Program-made: the position numbers and the translations under genes
In this document: in pieces, positions 12,001 to 26,041 of the stretch
Layout: each line of letters opens with the position of its first letter
Position numbering within the stretch: position 1 is the first letter of the stretch
The notes under the pieces: model-generated
Told to the model about the DNA's origin: nothing
What the model saw: the letters and a program-made list of their open reading frames with translations, nothing else
Database searches by the model: none
Origin: Blumeriella jaapii
Lineage: Eukaryota; Ascomycota; Leotiomycetes; Helotiales; Drepanopezizaceae
Direction of reading: 5' to 3'
NCBI GenBank assembly: GCA_009599575.1
Contig: VWND01000018.1
Location: 310,001-374,000, forward strand
DNA: 64,000 nucleotides

Positions 12001-15000
12001 CGTGAAATCCTCGTTCGAAAGATATTCGTTACGCATCTTGATGCGAAGGTTCCTCGTCATCTGCTTCTCGTTGTCGTAGTTAACGATGCTAGCAATGAAG
12101 TCATCCTTTCGAACAATGCCTTGAATAGTCTTCCAACTGTCGACCTTGTGTCCCAATAAAGTGCAAACGGAGTCAAGGGCAAGCTTGACACCGGCAGGTG
12201 GATTGCCCATAGATCGCACTTCTGTCAGGTGTTGGCGCTTGATGTTGCTGACGCTTTTCTGTGCTTCCACGACCGCGGGTTCCGCGCCAGCTAGATCGTT
12301 CAACACCAACTCTCTTCTCGCGCTAACTTCCACTTCCTGCTTTTCCAATGCAGCTTGGATCTCTAAGGAGGTCGTCTTCCTCTGCTCAGCCTCTCGCTGA
12401 TCGGCTACCATGCGTTGCAATTTTTCATTGGCCTCCATATCCTTTCGCTCTAGTTGACCCTTTTTCTCTGCCAAGCTGACACGCAAGTCTCTCACCTTGT
12501 CAACAGTATCTCTCAGCTTTTCAAGACCGACGTTGAGATGACGTTGCTGTTCTTCTAAGTCTTCACGCTTCTCGTTGTACAGCTTGACGTACTGCGCCAC
12601 AAAATCCAGGAAATGTCGGGGAGTAAGGAAGGTGACCCTATTTTGTTGCTTAAGCAGCTTGGTGTTGAAACGATGAAGCGAATAGTGTATGTAAACCATG
12701 GAGTTGACAACTGCCGCACGGTGAGAGGCTGGAAGGACCAGATCACGATAGGCGACTGGAATGCTGTCGGGAGCCGTGAAGTTGGGTCTATCGAGATCAA
12801 CACGTTGCGTCAACTCGGTGCCAACTTGGAACAATGCTTGATCAGACCAGTCGCCGAACCAATTCAACACGCAACGATTGAATAGCGCGGGACTGGTTGC
12901 CGCCTTTGACGACAGGCCATCTTCGGGCGGATTCATGGTGAAGACAACGTGAAGGTTCTTGACAATTTGCCCAGTGAACCATTTGTAGAGCTCTTCTTGT
13001 GAATCCAGAAGCAGACCTTGGCGTTGGGCGCCTTCCTTGCAAGCTGTCATCAGTGATGCGAGCTCATCACCCTCAAACAGACCCGGCACCTCGGCATTCG
13101 CCAAAAGCGTATTCATCCTCTCCAAGAATCCAGAATCAAGAACGTTAGACTCGTCCATGATGAAACAAATCTTCTCACCCTTACAACCAGAGCGGCGAAG
13201 AACATCCCTAAGGTCATCATCGAAGTCCTCGGCCGAGTACTTGCCATGAACCTTGATCTGAAAGACCTTGAGACCATTCATCCAGGCAACGAATCGAGAA
13301 AGAGTTGTCTTTCCACTACCGCTTACTCCGATCAAAATCAAATGTCCCTGAGGTTGTCTAAAAACACGATCGATACGGAGAACATGCTCAAGGACGTCGT
13401 TGAACAAAATCAACGGAACATCTACCTCTTCTTCACAGAAAGTCTTCAGTCTGGCTTTGACAAACTCGCGCAGTTGCTCTCGATCGACGGGAACGTAATT
13501 CTTGGACAGCCAATTCGAAAACAAGATTGGCCCACCGAGAGCCTTGTCCTGCTCGATTGTTGGGAAGTGGTCCAGGGCTGTGCGATTGATAGCATCGTTG
13601 GTCCATTTTCGTTCGTCCTCCGCGACGAGACGATCTTGGAACAAGCGGAGTGCTTCGTGGGCCCAGATCCGCACTAGTCCTTCCACTGAAAGCGTCTCAA
13701 GAGGTCGAATTGCCTCATAAATACCTCGCACCCATCTTGTAAGCTCGCGAGGACTGTAGACATAGTGGGGCTGGATCTTTGGGGTAAAACGTTGCTGAGA
13801 TTCGAGATAGAATTGGACCATGGCTTTGGTGAGAGATTCAGAATAGCCCCTGAGTGAAGGGATGATCTTGAGAACGGCGCTGTTGAAGGTTCCATAAATT
13901 TGTTGGAGCGAGAGTTCACCGGGATAATCGACCATAATGAGTGGAGCATGTCGTAAGAACCGAGCGCCCATAGGCGTACGGCCTGCGTCGGTTGGGGGGT
14001 TACAGGCACCGACGAACTGAATGCGGTCGAGAGTGACCCATGTCTTGTCTGAGGTACGCCAAAATCCGTTCTGCTCAACGAGTTGCCGCAAGAATGAGAT
14101 AGCTCTCTGTGTGCCGTACTTATCAGGAGCCGGCAAATTGATTTCATCGCAGAAAAGCACCAGCCACCGTCCGATTTGGGTGGGAGAGAGGATGACTCCA
14201 TTCAGGGTCTTCTTGTACTCACAGTACTGCTCAAAAGTCTTGATGAGAAGGTCAGGGGTTGTGGCACTGGAGAAATTGAGGCCTACGACTTCCATGTTGG
14301 GTAGCTTTCGAAGAGCACTAAACAAAGTCATCGTCTTTCCGGAACCCGGAGGACCACACAGCAGGAGAGGCTTGTGCTCAGCCAGCCAGGAATAAAGAAC
14401 GTCCTCGTGGCGTACAGTGTCTAGTGTCGGGATGACAACATCTGTCTGGGTGATTGAGTGCGTGTTCACTTCAATTGTGGGGACAGAATTTTGCCACGAT
14501 ACCCATTCGGCTTTAGGGAGCTCAACATCATAATCAATGAGAGAAGAATTGTTTCCCATGATAGGTGACCCGAAGGTAGCAAGGCCAGCAAGACACTCTC
14601 CGAAGGCCTTTCGGTCTCCCAATGGACAATCACCGGTCAACGACCAGACCAGGGCCAGTAGAAGCTTCTTGGCGATGAAGGATTCAACCTGCTCTGGGTC
14701 AAGAGGGAAATCGATGTGCTGGTTATTGTACTCGATGATGTCACGGACGCTCTTGTTCAACAGAGAGAAGAGGGTATTGAGCACTCGGGCAGTTGTGAAC
14801 TCCATGATGTGATTGAATCCTCGGGCATTTTCAAGGGCAGTTGAGATGAAGTCATCAGTCGTGAGGAACGCTTCGAAAAGATCAGCGACTTGGCCCTGGA
14901 GAGCGAGGGCCTTTGCAGCTGCTTGGCCGGTGGAGACTGCGTCCTCATCGAGATCTTCAAATGCCACGACTCGTAGCGTATCGAGGTAATTGGTAACCAT

Positions 15001-18000
15001 CATTTGAGATGTTACAGTATCCTCACTGAACCACACCATTCCACAACGACTGACAGTAGCAAGAGTGGCATATTTCAGAGTCTCGACCTCAAACATGATG
15101 CGGACATTGGATGGCAAGTTGAGACGTTCTCCGTTGGGAAGTGTGAGGAGTTTGTTGTCATCAAGAACACTGTTCAAATTTTCAACCCATTCAGGGTCAA
15201 CGTCACCGTCGAAAACAATCCAGTGTCTCTTGGCCTCTTCGCCACGAAGGTTGTCCACAATCTTTCGTAGAATGCTTGTGAAAAGGCCATCGGTCCACTC
15301 CCGAGTAGTAGAGTCCAAGTTTCCGTAGAGCGCCTCTTTCGACATAACCTTCGAGTCAATGATATGGCACACCCCCTCGACGCCCTCAACTTGCTGCAGA
15401 GCTTGAAGAAGAAGCTTCCATGCAACAGACTTGCCAGAACCGGAGTTGCCAACCATCATGACACCGTGATGGATGGTCTGAATTTGGTACAGTTGAAGGA
15501 TTTTCGTCATCCAGGTTTCATTGATCACAAGATGCCTCTCGTTGGCAATAGAGTGGACCGCCGCCTTTAATTCAACGAGAGCGGCCGGGACGTATTCTAC
15601 GCCGGGAAATGACTCGGCTTCGATAGATCTGATGATAGCCACATCACTCTTGATCAACTTGGGAGCGATAGTTTCGCGAATACTCTGAACAATGATCTGA
15701 GGTTCCACTTCTTCTTCTGGGCCTAGATCGCCGCCTGAATCGGTGAGACGTGCACGCTTGAGTCCCCCAGAACTGACAAGTACGCTCTTGAGAGCCCGAA
15801 GTCCAAAATCATAATGAGCTTGCTTCGAAAGCTTGGCAGAACAGCTGTCAAAGAAAGGTACAGTCTGTTTCGAAAGCAGCTTGGCTTGGTTGAAGCCTTG
15901 CGAGTAAAGCATGACTTCAGCGATGAGCTCTTTATCGGGCTTCGACATTGCAACACTTCTGAACAACTTTTTGAGATTGTCGGGAAGGTTGGAACGCCCG
16001 GCGTATCCGGGGTTCATGGTAATGAAAATACCAGTGTTTGCATTGACACGTAACTGACGGCCAACGAGTTCGATTTGGCTCTTCTCGTCCTCCATACCCT
16101 GCTTGAGGCCAAGTTGTATGTTTTGTACTTGTTGAGACACGGCAGACAAGATGCGCTCTTCCAGTCGATTGAATTCATCAAAACAACCCCAAGCTCCGAC
16201 TTGGCAAATACCCAAGAAAATACGACCCATGGCTTGGAAATCAAAAGTATCGTCACAGCAGAAGACGAGTGTGAAGCGACCCAGCTGCACACCCAAAGCT
16301 TTGACAGACTCAGTCTTTCCTGTTCCAGCAGGACCATAGGGAGAGCCTCCTAGTCGTTGACAAAGTGCTTGAGTCAATGTCAAGAAACATCGGTCGGTAA
16401 GTGGGGTTCGCACCAGACGTTCTGCGACTCCGAGGTACTCAAAGCCGTAATTGAGCGTCGCATTTGCCATCTTGATGTGCAGACGTTGAAGCCAGTCTCC
16501 TTCGGCCTTGTAGACATAGCGCATCTGGAGGAGCCAGTGGTAATGAGACGGGGAAGAAGCATTCATTTTTTTCAATTTTTCAATGACATCTCGTTGGTGG
16601 ACACATTCCGTGATAAGATGTTCACACCTCTTTCGTTGGATAGGGTTAAGATCGCCGAGAACCGTAGCTGCAAGAAGTCGAAGAACCTTGACTTCCTGAT
16701 CATATAAATGTTGAAGCGACGAGCCGCCAGCCTCGAGAGACTTTTCGACGGTGGAGGTCCAGACAGCCTGAGTGGCGAGAACAACAATTTGACTGGGAAA
16801 GGCAGCGATGTAGGCGTTCAAAGAAGCCTGGTCAACTTCATCGGAACTGAAGATGGGCTCGTATTGTTCAATGGCTTCGGCAAGAAGTTCGGCAAGGGTT
16901 GATTTCATGCTACTCTCCAATAGCGCAAGCCAGTCATTGATCTTCGGAGTCTTGATCAACGAAATCTCCTTCTTCAGTCTGACTTCCTCACCTTCCTTCG
17001 AAGTGAACCCAGAAATGAGATGATCTTCGTCCATGATCAGTCCCGATAAACCAGCAAACATCTTCTTGAAATGCTTCGCGATACGCAAGGTGTCATTGCT
17101 GTTGCCGATGATCTCGAGCAGATCTTCGTCGCCCACGAAGTAGAATCTGGGAAATGAGACACGTTCTCGCTCAAGATACTCTCCCAACGCCTTTTGAATC
17201 TTATTGAGCAATTCAGCAAGGCGTTCCAGGGACTTCTGAACACCAGAAATGTTGAGCACGTCGAGGACAAACGGCTGTTTTGTAGACTTTTTTCATGACC
17301 GCGAAGAATTCGGAGTTGATGTTCTGGAATCTCGAAGACTCGATGGGCAGCAGGTGTTTAATGTCCGCGTTTCCAGTGAATACACCCTCCAAATAAACCC
17401 ATTGGCGTTGGACATCAATCCACACATCGAAAAGTACATGGACTCGGTTGAGCTTGTCTTCCCATGATGACGCCTCCTCTTCAAATTCCTTGTAGTACGG
17501 GGAATGTCTCATGGCTTGCAAAGAGTTGAGGTTTTCACTGCATTTAGCAAACAAGTCATCCCAACCACGGATGAGTCGGCACTTATTCTGGTAATTGACA
17601 AGATCCAGGGAGTAGTTCGACCAGATCTCTCGGACTTGCTTCAGGAACTCCTCCAAAGCCATCTCGCCTTGAGCTTGAGCGATGATGTCTCGGATAATAA
17701 CTTCACTGGCGGCGAGTTGGAGATCCCAGACATCACCAAGGGTCATAGAAATTGGTGAGTATCGCTTTCCCGGTTTGAGGGCCTTGAATATCTTGTTCCA
17801 GTGACGTTCTCGGACAGCTTCAGATTTCAAATCGGCAACGATGGGATTGACCTTCAGAAATTGACGAAGAATATTCTGGATGTATTCGAAGGCTGCATAC
17901 TGTCGCATTCGACTGGGCATCTCCTTAGTCATCTTGATCAAACCGTCGATACTAGATCTCAGTTTTCGAGGCTGGACGCTGGTCCACAATGTCTCTCGAA

Positions 18001-21000
18001 GCTCGTAGAGGCTCTTCCAAATTGTCGACAAAGCAGCCCAAACAGATTTGAAATCTTGAACCTCCTCCAATATTGCGGTGAGCGCAGTGTCGGGACTGGC
18101 AGGAAGGTCCAAGGCTTCCTTGGCTCGAGAAACCATCTGGGAATCTTCATGGAGCTTAGTGATGCGAGATTCGAAAGACATCAATGTTGCGGATGCGACT
18201 TCTGGGGCGATGGTGCCAGAGACTGGTTTCTCTTCGTTCCACTGCCCGGTTATCTCAATAATCTTGTCTCCCACAACCTTGTCCTCAGCCGTGATCTTGG
18301 CACGAAGAGCGTCTGTCTGATCCTGTACGATCTTAGATTTTCTGGTGAGTATTTCGTTCAAGGCCGTCCATTCGGAATCAACTTGTTCGACGTTCAACCA
18401 GTCTGCCGGGAATTGGTATCTTTGCCGAACCAAAGTCGTTTGACCTTGCCTGAAGATTTCCACTTCAGGACCCCAGGCCTTGACTTTACGCTTGCATGTT
18501 TGCACAATGGTGATGAATTGCACAGCTTGAGCAGTGGATGTCGCTTCCAGGGATTGAACCTCGAGATCTTTTCGTGCTTTTTCAATTTCAGAATAGACCT
18601 CGCGAACACGCATGCCAAGTCGGATCGCAAATTTCGTGAGGATTTCATGTTGCCATTGGTCATATTTGGCGTTGACCTTTGTCTGAACCTGATCGTAGTC
18701 TATAGAAAGGTGGCCAAAAGAGCGGCTGACTTCGGTTGTGTCGAAGGTACTGCGTACCTTCCGAATGTCTTGAATGCACTGCAGCCATTTCGATAGTTGC
18801 TCACCAAGCTCTTCATACACCTGCTCAGATTGGAGATCCCATAGCGATTGAAATTGTAGCCATTTGTCCACGTACGCGCTAACCTGGTCCAGTTTGGTCT
18901 CGATACACGAATAAACTTGAGCAAGGCTGTCTGTGCATGATGCAGGGAGGTCTGTGAAACGATCCTCGGTATCGTTACCACTCGACACTCATCTCGTACC
19001 TGGAAGACTTGACTTTTCGCAGGTTGCAAACAACGCCAAGCCATTCGTGCAGCTGCAAGAACCAACTTGCCCTGGCGAATGCTAGAGGCGGATCTAGATA
19101 AATGACTTGGTTCCGCATCGATACTTCGTGCACAAGGCGTCTCAAGGAGGGGCCTTGATCGCCAGAGGAAGTGGTTGCCATGCTAAGATGCTTTCGTCGG
19201 CTGTCATCGTTGACCCCTTCAAAGCGCTCACTTTCGAAAGCCTCGATCCACGAAGAGATAGCTTGCCGCAATCGTACCAGAAGAGTGACTTTAATTCTTG
19301 CGTTCATCTCTCGGACCCAGTAGCCGAGATTGACGTAGTTTTCGAGGTTCAGTTGATCCACGGCCATTTGAACTGTCTCAAGCCGTTGCTGGAACGATGC
19401 TGAGTCATATGGGCATGTCATCAACTCCGCAAGAGCCTTTTGGATGGTAATGTTGATGGTGGCCAATGCAGTTGTCTTGGTCTGTAAAAGGGAAACTGAA
19501 GCCGCAAACTCGCGGACAAACTGGACATGTTTACTCTCGTTTCGCCCACCGATCGAATGGTCGAGCGGCCCGTTGAGGTACGAATTCTTGTGTAACTCAT
19601 AAGAATGAACAAACGACTCCCATTTCAATGGAATGCCCTTGATGATCAAATTTTGAACGTCGTTCTGGTACCCGCTGAGGAGGATGGCTACATCGGACAT
19701 TTGAGCAATTTGCCGACTCGTCTGCGCAAATGTGCGAGTGCTTTCCATGAGACTGACTGCATACGGATAGACTCGCTTAGCCTCCTTGGAAACATTGTTG
19801 ATCTGGTGAGGGACAGCATAGTTGAGCCACAGGAGATTGCGTGTTTCCTTGAAAAGTGCTATAACCTGAGAGTCAAAATTTACGGTGAGTTCAAGCGCAT
19901 TATTGGCAGCCCGGATCTTGATGATGTTGAACAGACGGCCAGCAATAGAAATCTGTTTTCGCTGAACATCATGAAGCCAAGCTTCAAATATGGGACGGGT
20001 GTCTAGCTTTTTGCGGAACAAATTGCTTTCACTCTGCAATTTCTGCCCCTCGGAGTGGAGAGCCCAGTCATTTCCGAGCACATCTTCGACTCTCTTCATG
20101 TATCCATTGAGCTGCCTTTCAATTTGACGAGCCCAGATAATTGCACCTGAGACCGGGGGGAGATCGCGAAGCTGTGCCATCGCATGGGCTTCGGAGTGAC
20201 CATACTGCTGTTTGAACCGCTCGTGTAAAGAAGAGATGTCATGCTTCACGTTGTCGATAAGCTGCGTTTGATACTCTGTGATTGCCCCGCGAATCTTCGG
20301 CCGCACGAAAAGCGCGTTGAACTTCGAAAACACTCTGAACATCTCGTTGGCTGTCCTAGCGGTGGCCAATCGATCTCGTAGGCGTGCAATAATGGAATTC
20401 TCGACTCTCGACGTGCGCTCATTATAAGTGATCTCTGCTTGTACCCAGACTCGAGTGCCTTCTGGGGTCACATCAAGCAAGTCAACATTGAGCAATGCCG
20501 CATAAGCTTGTTGGACCTCCTCTACGGCATCGACATCGCCCATCTCTTCCACAAGAACTACCCCATTGCCGTCGCCTTCTCCGAGCTTGGGGCCCAGTAC
20601 GTTGACTATGGTTCTTTGCAGCTGCTCATGATTGTCACGGAATGTGCTGACATATTTAAGGCGGGCTTGAAGCTCAGCATGTTTTGGTACAATCTTGATG
20701 GGAATGAACTTTTCGTTTCTGCGTCTTGTGACTTCTCGCGCAACGTTGGTGAACTCCTTAACATTGTCGTCCCAAATCTTCCAAATTTGTTCAGCCGTTG
20801 CCATCAAGTCCTGGAATTCTCGATAGTCCAGATGCATCAATGATCGACCGTGTAGCAGAGAATGCAGCTGAGTATCCAGATCCGCGGATATAAGCTCTAC
20901 CAGAGGCAACGCTCTCCGAATAGGGTAAGGACATATCCTCAGCTTCTTGTTGAGATGCGCAAAGATCATATTCACAGCTTCTTGAATCTTGGCCAGAGAT

Positions 21001-22178
21001 GTAGCGGAAGTAGCTCGTCCAACGGAAAATCTCTCATGAGCTGGTTGTATTTTTGAACTTTCTCGGTCGTCTCTTTTAATCCAGTATCGGCAGTGAAACT
21101 TATTGTGGCTTGGAAACGTTTCGCTGCCTTTAGGATGTCCAGGGTTAGATGCACACCTTCTGCCCGAAGCTGGTTCTCGATTCCCAGCAACGCCGACTCC
21201 AGCGACAGCCAAAAGTTGATCTCCTGTGTGGCAGTTCCACTAGCGGCATCCCGATTCATCTTCGTGATAGTCTGTATCGACTTGATCCACCCATTCACAA
21301 TCGATTGGAGACTGTTCAGAAAAGTACTGTCTTGAAGAAGATTCGGTGGTAGAAACTCAGGCGTAGGCTTTGTGTTCCGGCTTGCAGCCTCATCGACCGC
21401 ATTTTGGATCATAGGATGTAAGGGTAAGACTAAGTCGGGAATCTCGATGTTCTGTTGAAGGTGTAACAAGCTCAATTCCAACTCTGCCATCCTCTTCTTC
21501 GTGATGGGAACGCCAGTTTTCCCCTCCGCCTCTGACCTGCCCCGAGCTCCATTCGAGCTGTGCTGCTTCTTGGTGTATGCATCAAAGTAAGGCGCCAGCG
21601 CAAGGTGCACAATCGAGTGCAGCACCTCGTAAGGGCTCACAGCCGATCCAGCCTGCCCATTTGTTGTGCTGTTTAGCGACGCCGCGCCTGGTAAATTAAT
21701 AATTTGTACTTGAGAAGTGATGGGTATCATCGGATCTAATGGGTATGGTCGTTTCAATAGCGCAATCGAGGCAGTTGTTGCAGGAGAAAAGGAGATATCC
21801 GTTACAAGGGAATAGCTGTAGGTTGCAGCATCTGTGGATGAACATCAGCGTATGGCTCCATATTCCGATTGTTTATGAATACATACTTGATTCGTCTATT
21901 ACGCCATCTATTCCACCTGCAGAGGCAACATCTTTGGTGACATAGAGTGCCAGCTGGTTCTCCGAGGCAAACCGAGAGCATCGCTGAAGGGTATGTGACC
22001 TTGACTCTGGTGCCAGCAGACTACCACTGTTCTCTAGTTCCTTCCGCGTAGCTCCGAGTGTGATTTCGAGTACGTTCGCAAGGTATTCTACAATGACCAG
22101 AGGGTCAATCGCAAAGGTATCGGTTCCATTTGGTTTGGGGCTGATTGGGCCCGTTGAGGTCACCAAGCTCTCCATCAT
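9039..22178 (-). CDS. DYN1 (nudA/ro-1 orthologue): Cytoplasmic dynein 1 heavy chain (three frame breaks in this sequence)
   Basis: Minus-end-directed microtubule motor for nuclear migration and vesicle transport. Exons: 22178-21887, 21831-9556 and 9506-9039. Four nucleotide-binding P-loops are seen in order: AAA1 [10 protein letters not shown] (about 16310-16345), AAA2 GNSGSGKS (about 15430-15455), AAA3 GPPGSGKT (about 14332-14354) and AAA4 GVSGSGKT (about 13302-13332). The coiled-coil stalk and microtubule-binding region ([20 protein letters not shown] onward) lie near 10.9-12.5 kb. The N-terminal tail is broken by three apparent single-base shifts: near 21008 (one base missing after DELL, before SATSLAKIQ), near 18981-18990 (between SSRYEMSVE and DRFTDLPAS) and near 17275 (one extra base between KKVYKT and [11 protein letters not shown]). 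The exon sum is 13036 nt; correcting -1, +1 and +1 gives about 4344 aa, the normal size for filamentous fungi. The 7.7-kb motor part is uninterrupted, so error or recent damage is likelier than old decay. Confidence 0.95.
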
Positions 22179-22873
22179 TTCTGAGTCGGTAAGTTTGGTT
22201 CAAATGCTCCGAATCGCGTCCATCATCGGTCTTCTGATAGCCACTGGTGGGTAAGTGGGTTCAGTGGGACTGTGTTGCGGTGTTGATGAGGTTGGCAGAT
22301 GTTGTATGTTGATTTTGACCCAGCGAGCGGTTGTCGCGTTGCGGGACGGGACAGGGGTTTCGTGTTTGTGATCGCTTTCCCCCTATAAGTGCCGTGTTCA
22401 AGCTCTAGTTTGCGCAACACTTTGTCTGTAGGTAGTGGGGACCAAAGAAATATTTTATCAGGGCGAATAGCATACTATGGTGCTACGATGCAAGTATTGT
22501 CAATATTCAGGCAATTCACAGTCACAAAACACATTGGCAGCGCATGTTCACTTTAAATTGCGGCTCACGGAAGCAACATGCCTCCGTAAGCGCAGAGGAA
22601 GCAAAAACAGAAGGGCGATTTTGGCTTAATTTCATCCGTATTAGGATCGCTTTTTCATCAAAACGATCGTGTGGTATCGTCACACCCTTATAAAGGCTTT
22701 TCAATGTACATGCGCACAGAAACGGATGTCGCGAGATGATATACACAAAGCGGGATGTCCCAACGGTTGTAGGTATCCAGGCCGCTTCTTAGGTAAAGCT
22801 ACTCGTCGGATCGGGTTCAGAAGAGGGGAGTGAGAAGAGAGCAGTCGCAGGGCTGTAAAGCTGGCGGTATGTT
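22179..22873. other. Intergenic region, dynein promoter and TOM20 3' flank
   Basis: About 700 nt upstream of the dynein start and downstream of the TOM20 stop, both on the minus strand. It should contain the dynein promoter. No coding signal or repeat was recognised. Confidence 0.5.
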
Positions 22874-23615
22874 CTAATCAAGGCCTCTGTCGGAACCTGA
22901 GCCACCTCCAAATGGACCAACGTGGAGTTCCGAGTCTGCTGCAATCATCTCCGCCAGAATGTCGAGGGCTGCCTTGGGGACTGCGCTCGTAGTTAGCAAA
23001 AGCGCCAGAATTTGAGAGGAGCAGCTCGGAACATTGAGTGACTCTCGAATGGGGGAGACCAAAAGACGAGCCCTCAAATATGCTCGCTCAGGCAGAGGTG
23101 AAATACCTGTTTTATCATAGATCGTAATCAAATCTCCTGGTGTCGGGTAGACTTTCAAAGCTTTGTAGAAGCAAAGAGCAGCCTCAATGTTGTTCGTTCC
23201 TGCGAATTGTTAGACAAGCACCTTTGGTGTCAAAGAACGCTCTCTATACCTTCCCCTGCCAAGCCCTCTCCTCTGGCGACTTCTTGCATGAAATATGCTT
23301 CCCTCTCTTCAACATCGGAGGGAAAGCCGTCCTCCTTTGCCTCCTCAACAGCCGCTCGGATAGCTTGTCTTTGTCGGACAGTTTGAGCTTCTGCCTCCTC
23401 CTTCGCAGCCTTAGCCTGTTTCTTCGATTCTTTTTTCAGCTTTTTCCTGAATTGGGGGTCATTCCGACGCTTGTAATCGAAGTAGAAGGCGTATGCTAGA
23501 AGGGAAGATATCAATTAGCTACTGCAGGCTTCTCTATCTTTGTGATTAACTTACCGACAAACCCAGTAGCGAACGTGCCAACCGTAGCGGCGACAATTGT
23601 CGATGTCTGTACCAT
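22874..23615 (-). CDS. TOM20: Mitochondrial import receptor subunit TOM20
   Basis: Outer-membrane receptor of the TOM translocase that binds presequences. Exons: 23615-23555, 23495-23250, 23199-23107 and 22980-22874, in frame, 168 aa. The N-terminus [19 protein letters not shown] is the membrane anchor typical of fungal Tom20, followed by [20 protein letters not shown], a charged Lys/Glu linker, then [19 protein letters not shown] and [19 protein letters not shown] (the receptor/TPR-like core) and [20 protein letters not shown]. The last intron (126 nt) is longer than its neighbours and its reading frame happens to be open, so an unspliced model would carry about 42 foreign residues. Divergent from EXO84 with 250 nt between starts. 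Confidence 0.93.
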
Positions 23616-23865
23616 TTTTATCTTCAATTGGGATCGGTCTTCGAACGCGGTGGTATCGTGACAGGAGACGGGGTGAGGTGATGGGGTTTGTTGATTCTAA
23701 GCTCGAGCTCCCGGAGACTTTTTTCGAACGCGGCTGCCCTGTCGTAATAATCCCTGCTTAGCCGCACTTCCATTCCTAGTCCCGGTCCAGCTACGACGAC
23801 ATCACTCGCCGTGAAGTGACATGAACGAACAACTCAGTTAAATCACTATTTTCGCATCTTACAAC
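23616..23865. promoter_or_regulatory. Bidirectional promoter of TOM20 and EXO84
   Basis: Only 250 nt separate the two divergent start codons, so the promoters are shared or overlapping. No TATA box was seen. Confidence 0.5.
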
Positions 23866-26041
23866 ATGTCGGAAGGAAAAGAAAAGAGTAAAGGCATATC
23901 CCTCCGAACCAAAAGGAGCAAGAGACCGCCCACAAGCACCATAAAATCAATCTCAGCCCCAGTACCACAAACAGGAGCTGCACCGCAATTCACACAGCAG
24001 CGCCCACCACTCGGTGGACAGGTATGAATCTCTATAGAACCCTTTCAATACTGCCTTCAACTTCTCAAGCAATGCGCCTCCTGCTAACTGGTGACAAAGG
24101 CCGCGGACCTAGTCAAACGACGTTATTCTACACGATTCAACAACCTTCCCAGCGACTACAATGCAGCAGCTCCTCCAGTTCCTTCTATGGCTATGCTCCA
24201 GGGCCAATTTGCGCCACAAAATGACCGAGGGGGAAGAGGCCCATCTCCTGGAAGATCTCCTGGGAGAGGTCCAGGGCTGAGCGTCGATGTCAAGGCGTTG
24301 CGAGATCCCAATCTACGTCCGGATCTGTACATCTCAGGGCTATTGAGTGATGCCTCTGAGCAAGATATTGATGAGTATCAGCAGGCTCTACGGAAGCTAC
24401 GAAACAGGGCTTCGACCGATCTTCAACAGAATGTCTACCAGAATCGAACACAGTTTATCAAGATCAGTAAGGAGGCAGAGAAGCTGAAGGGGGAGATGCG
24501 TGCGCTTAAGAACCTGATGTCAGATCTTAAAACAAACACAACTGCTCTCCGGGCTGCATCATCGCAAGGGCCAGCCCCTTCGAACGATTTCGATTCGGGG
24601 TTGCCATCGACATTAAGCAAGCGAGACAAGAGAAGCTCCGTCGCAGATCGTACTGCGATTTGGAATTCTCAACTACAGGTAAACATTTTTCCTTCTTAAC
24701 ACTCTTGTAAGCTGATCATCTCTAGGCATTGTGGAAAACTGTCGAAGGGTCTCAGAAGTTTCTTCCGGCCGTTCCAGGTCGGCACGTGGTCCAGAACGCT
24801 GGCCTTTGGATCGAGCTGGACAACGCTACCTGGAAGTCACGCCGGGCTATGCAAATCATTCTGTTGAATGATCATTTACTCATTGCGTCAAGGAAGAAAC
24901 GCAAGGTTGAGGGTAATGGAGCTGATCAGCGGCAAGCGCCCTCTAAGCTTGTGGCAGATCGCTGCTGGCCACTATTAAATATTGAGATGGTTGACTTGGC
25001 TGGGACTAGCGATTCGGGAAGTGGCCGTAACAAGGTTTCTGACGCAATCATGATCCGGGGAGTAGGCCAGGAATCATTCACTTACCGAACTGAGAAGCCC
25101 GACGACAACGAGAAGCAAACCCTCATGATGAACTTTAGGAAGGCCGTAGAACAAATGCGCAAAGGCCTGCGAACCGAAACGGAGTCGAGCAATAAAGCTA
25201 AGGAGACTATCAACTATTTCGCCTCACGAGATCCGGGATTGCTGAAAAAAACAGAGCTGCTAGAGACCTTGTCTGATATCAAGGACATGCTTATCGAGGT
25301 GGAGGGAAAACAGCAAAATTTGCGCTGGGTGGAGAGTCAGATGGATGAGCTCGACATCGACATTGCTCTGCAGCGTTTCGACGAGGCGGTGCAGCGTGTC
25401 GAGAAACTCAATGCTCTCGCAAAAGGCCTCAAGAGTAATGTTGTTGCCCAAGACTTCATCAGCTTCAAGGCCGATGAGAGGTCGAGCAAGCTTGCAGGTC
25501 TCATTACTCGCGAGTTAGTTGATACACACAATGAGCCGAAGAAGACGAGACGCAATGTCATCTGGCTTGCTCGCTTGGGCTTCGAGGATCGTGCGAGAGA
25601 AGCATATCTTGAAGCCCGAAGCAGCATCATCCAGAAAAGATCAAGGTACGTCCAAACCCGAGAGGCACCTGCCGCCCAGGCTAACCTTTACGCAGACAAT
25701 GTATTTTTGAGGGGAATCTCCATCAATACATCTGGGAAGTATCGTTTGTGTACTTCACCATCATTCGCAATACAGTATCTACCTTCCAGGCATGTTTCCC
25801 CGCCGCGGTCATGAGCGCGTGTGTGAAATGGGCCAAGGAGCAGGTTGATGCTTTCAACATCATTCTTGCTCGGCAGCTAAGTGGCACTGAACGAGGCGGG
25901 CCTTTGTGGATGGAATGTTTGAATATAGCGAAGGAGCATGCCAAAATGCTAAGTGAGGTTGGCTTGGAATTTGAAGGCCTGGTAGGACGCGACACATCTG
26001 GCCTGGATCCAACTGCGGCGATGGGGCTGGGCCTCTTGTAA
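23866..26041 (+). CDS. EXO84: Exocyst complex component EXO84
   Basis: Subunit of the exocyst, which tethers secretory vesicles at the plasma membrane. Exons 23866-24021, 24100-24678, 24726-25645 and 25696-26041 sum to 666 aa in frame. The protein starts MSEGKEKSKGISLRTKRSK, has a low-complexity Pro/Gly region, then the Vps51/Exo84 coiled-coil block (DLYISGLLSDASEQDIDEYQ), a PH-like domain around residues 255-370 (GLWIELDNATWKSRRAMQII, LLIASRKKRK) and a helical C-terminal domain (RRNVIWLARLGFEDRAREAY, SFVYFTIIRNTVSTFQACFP). The first intron ends in the unusual but acceptable CAAAG after a perfect GCTAAC branch site. Length is typical for filamentous fungi. Confidence 0.92.
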
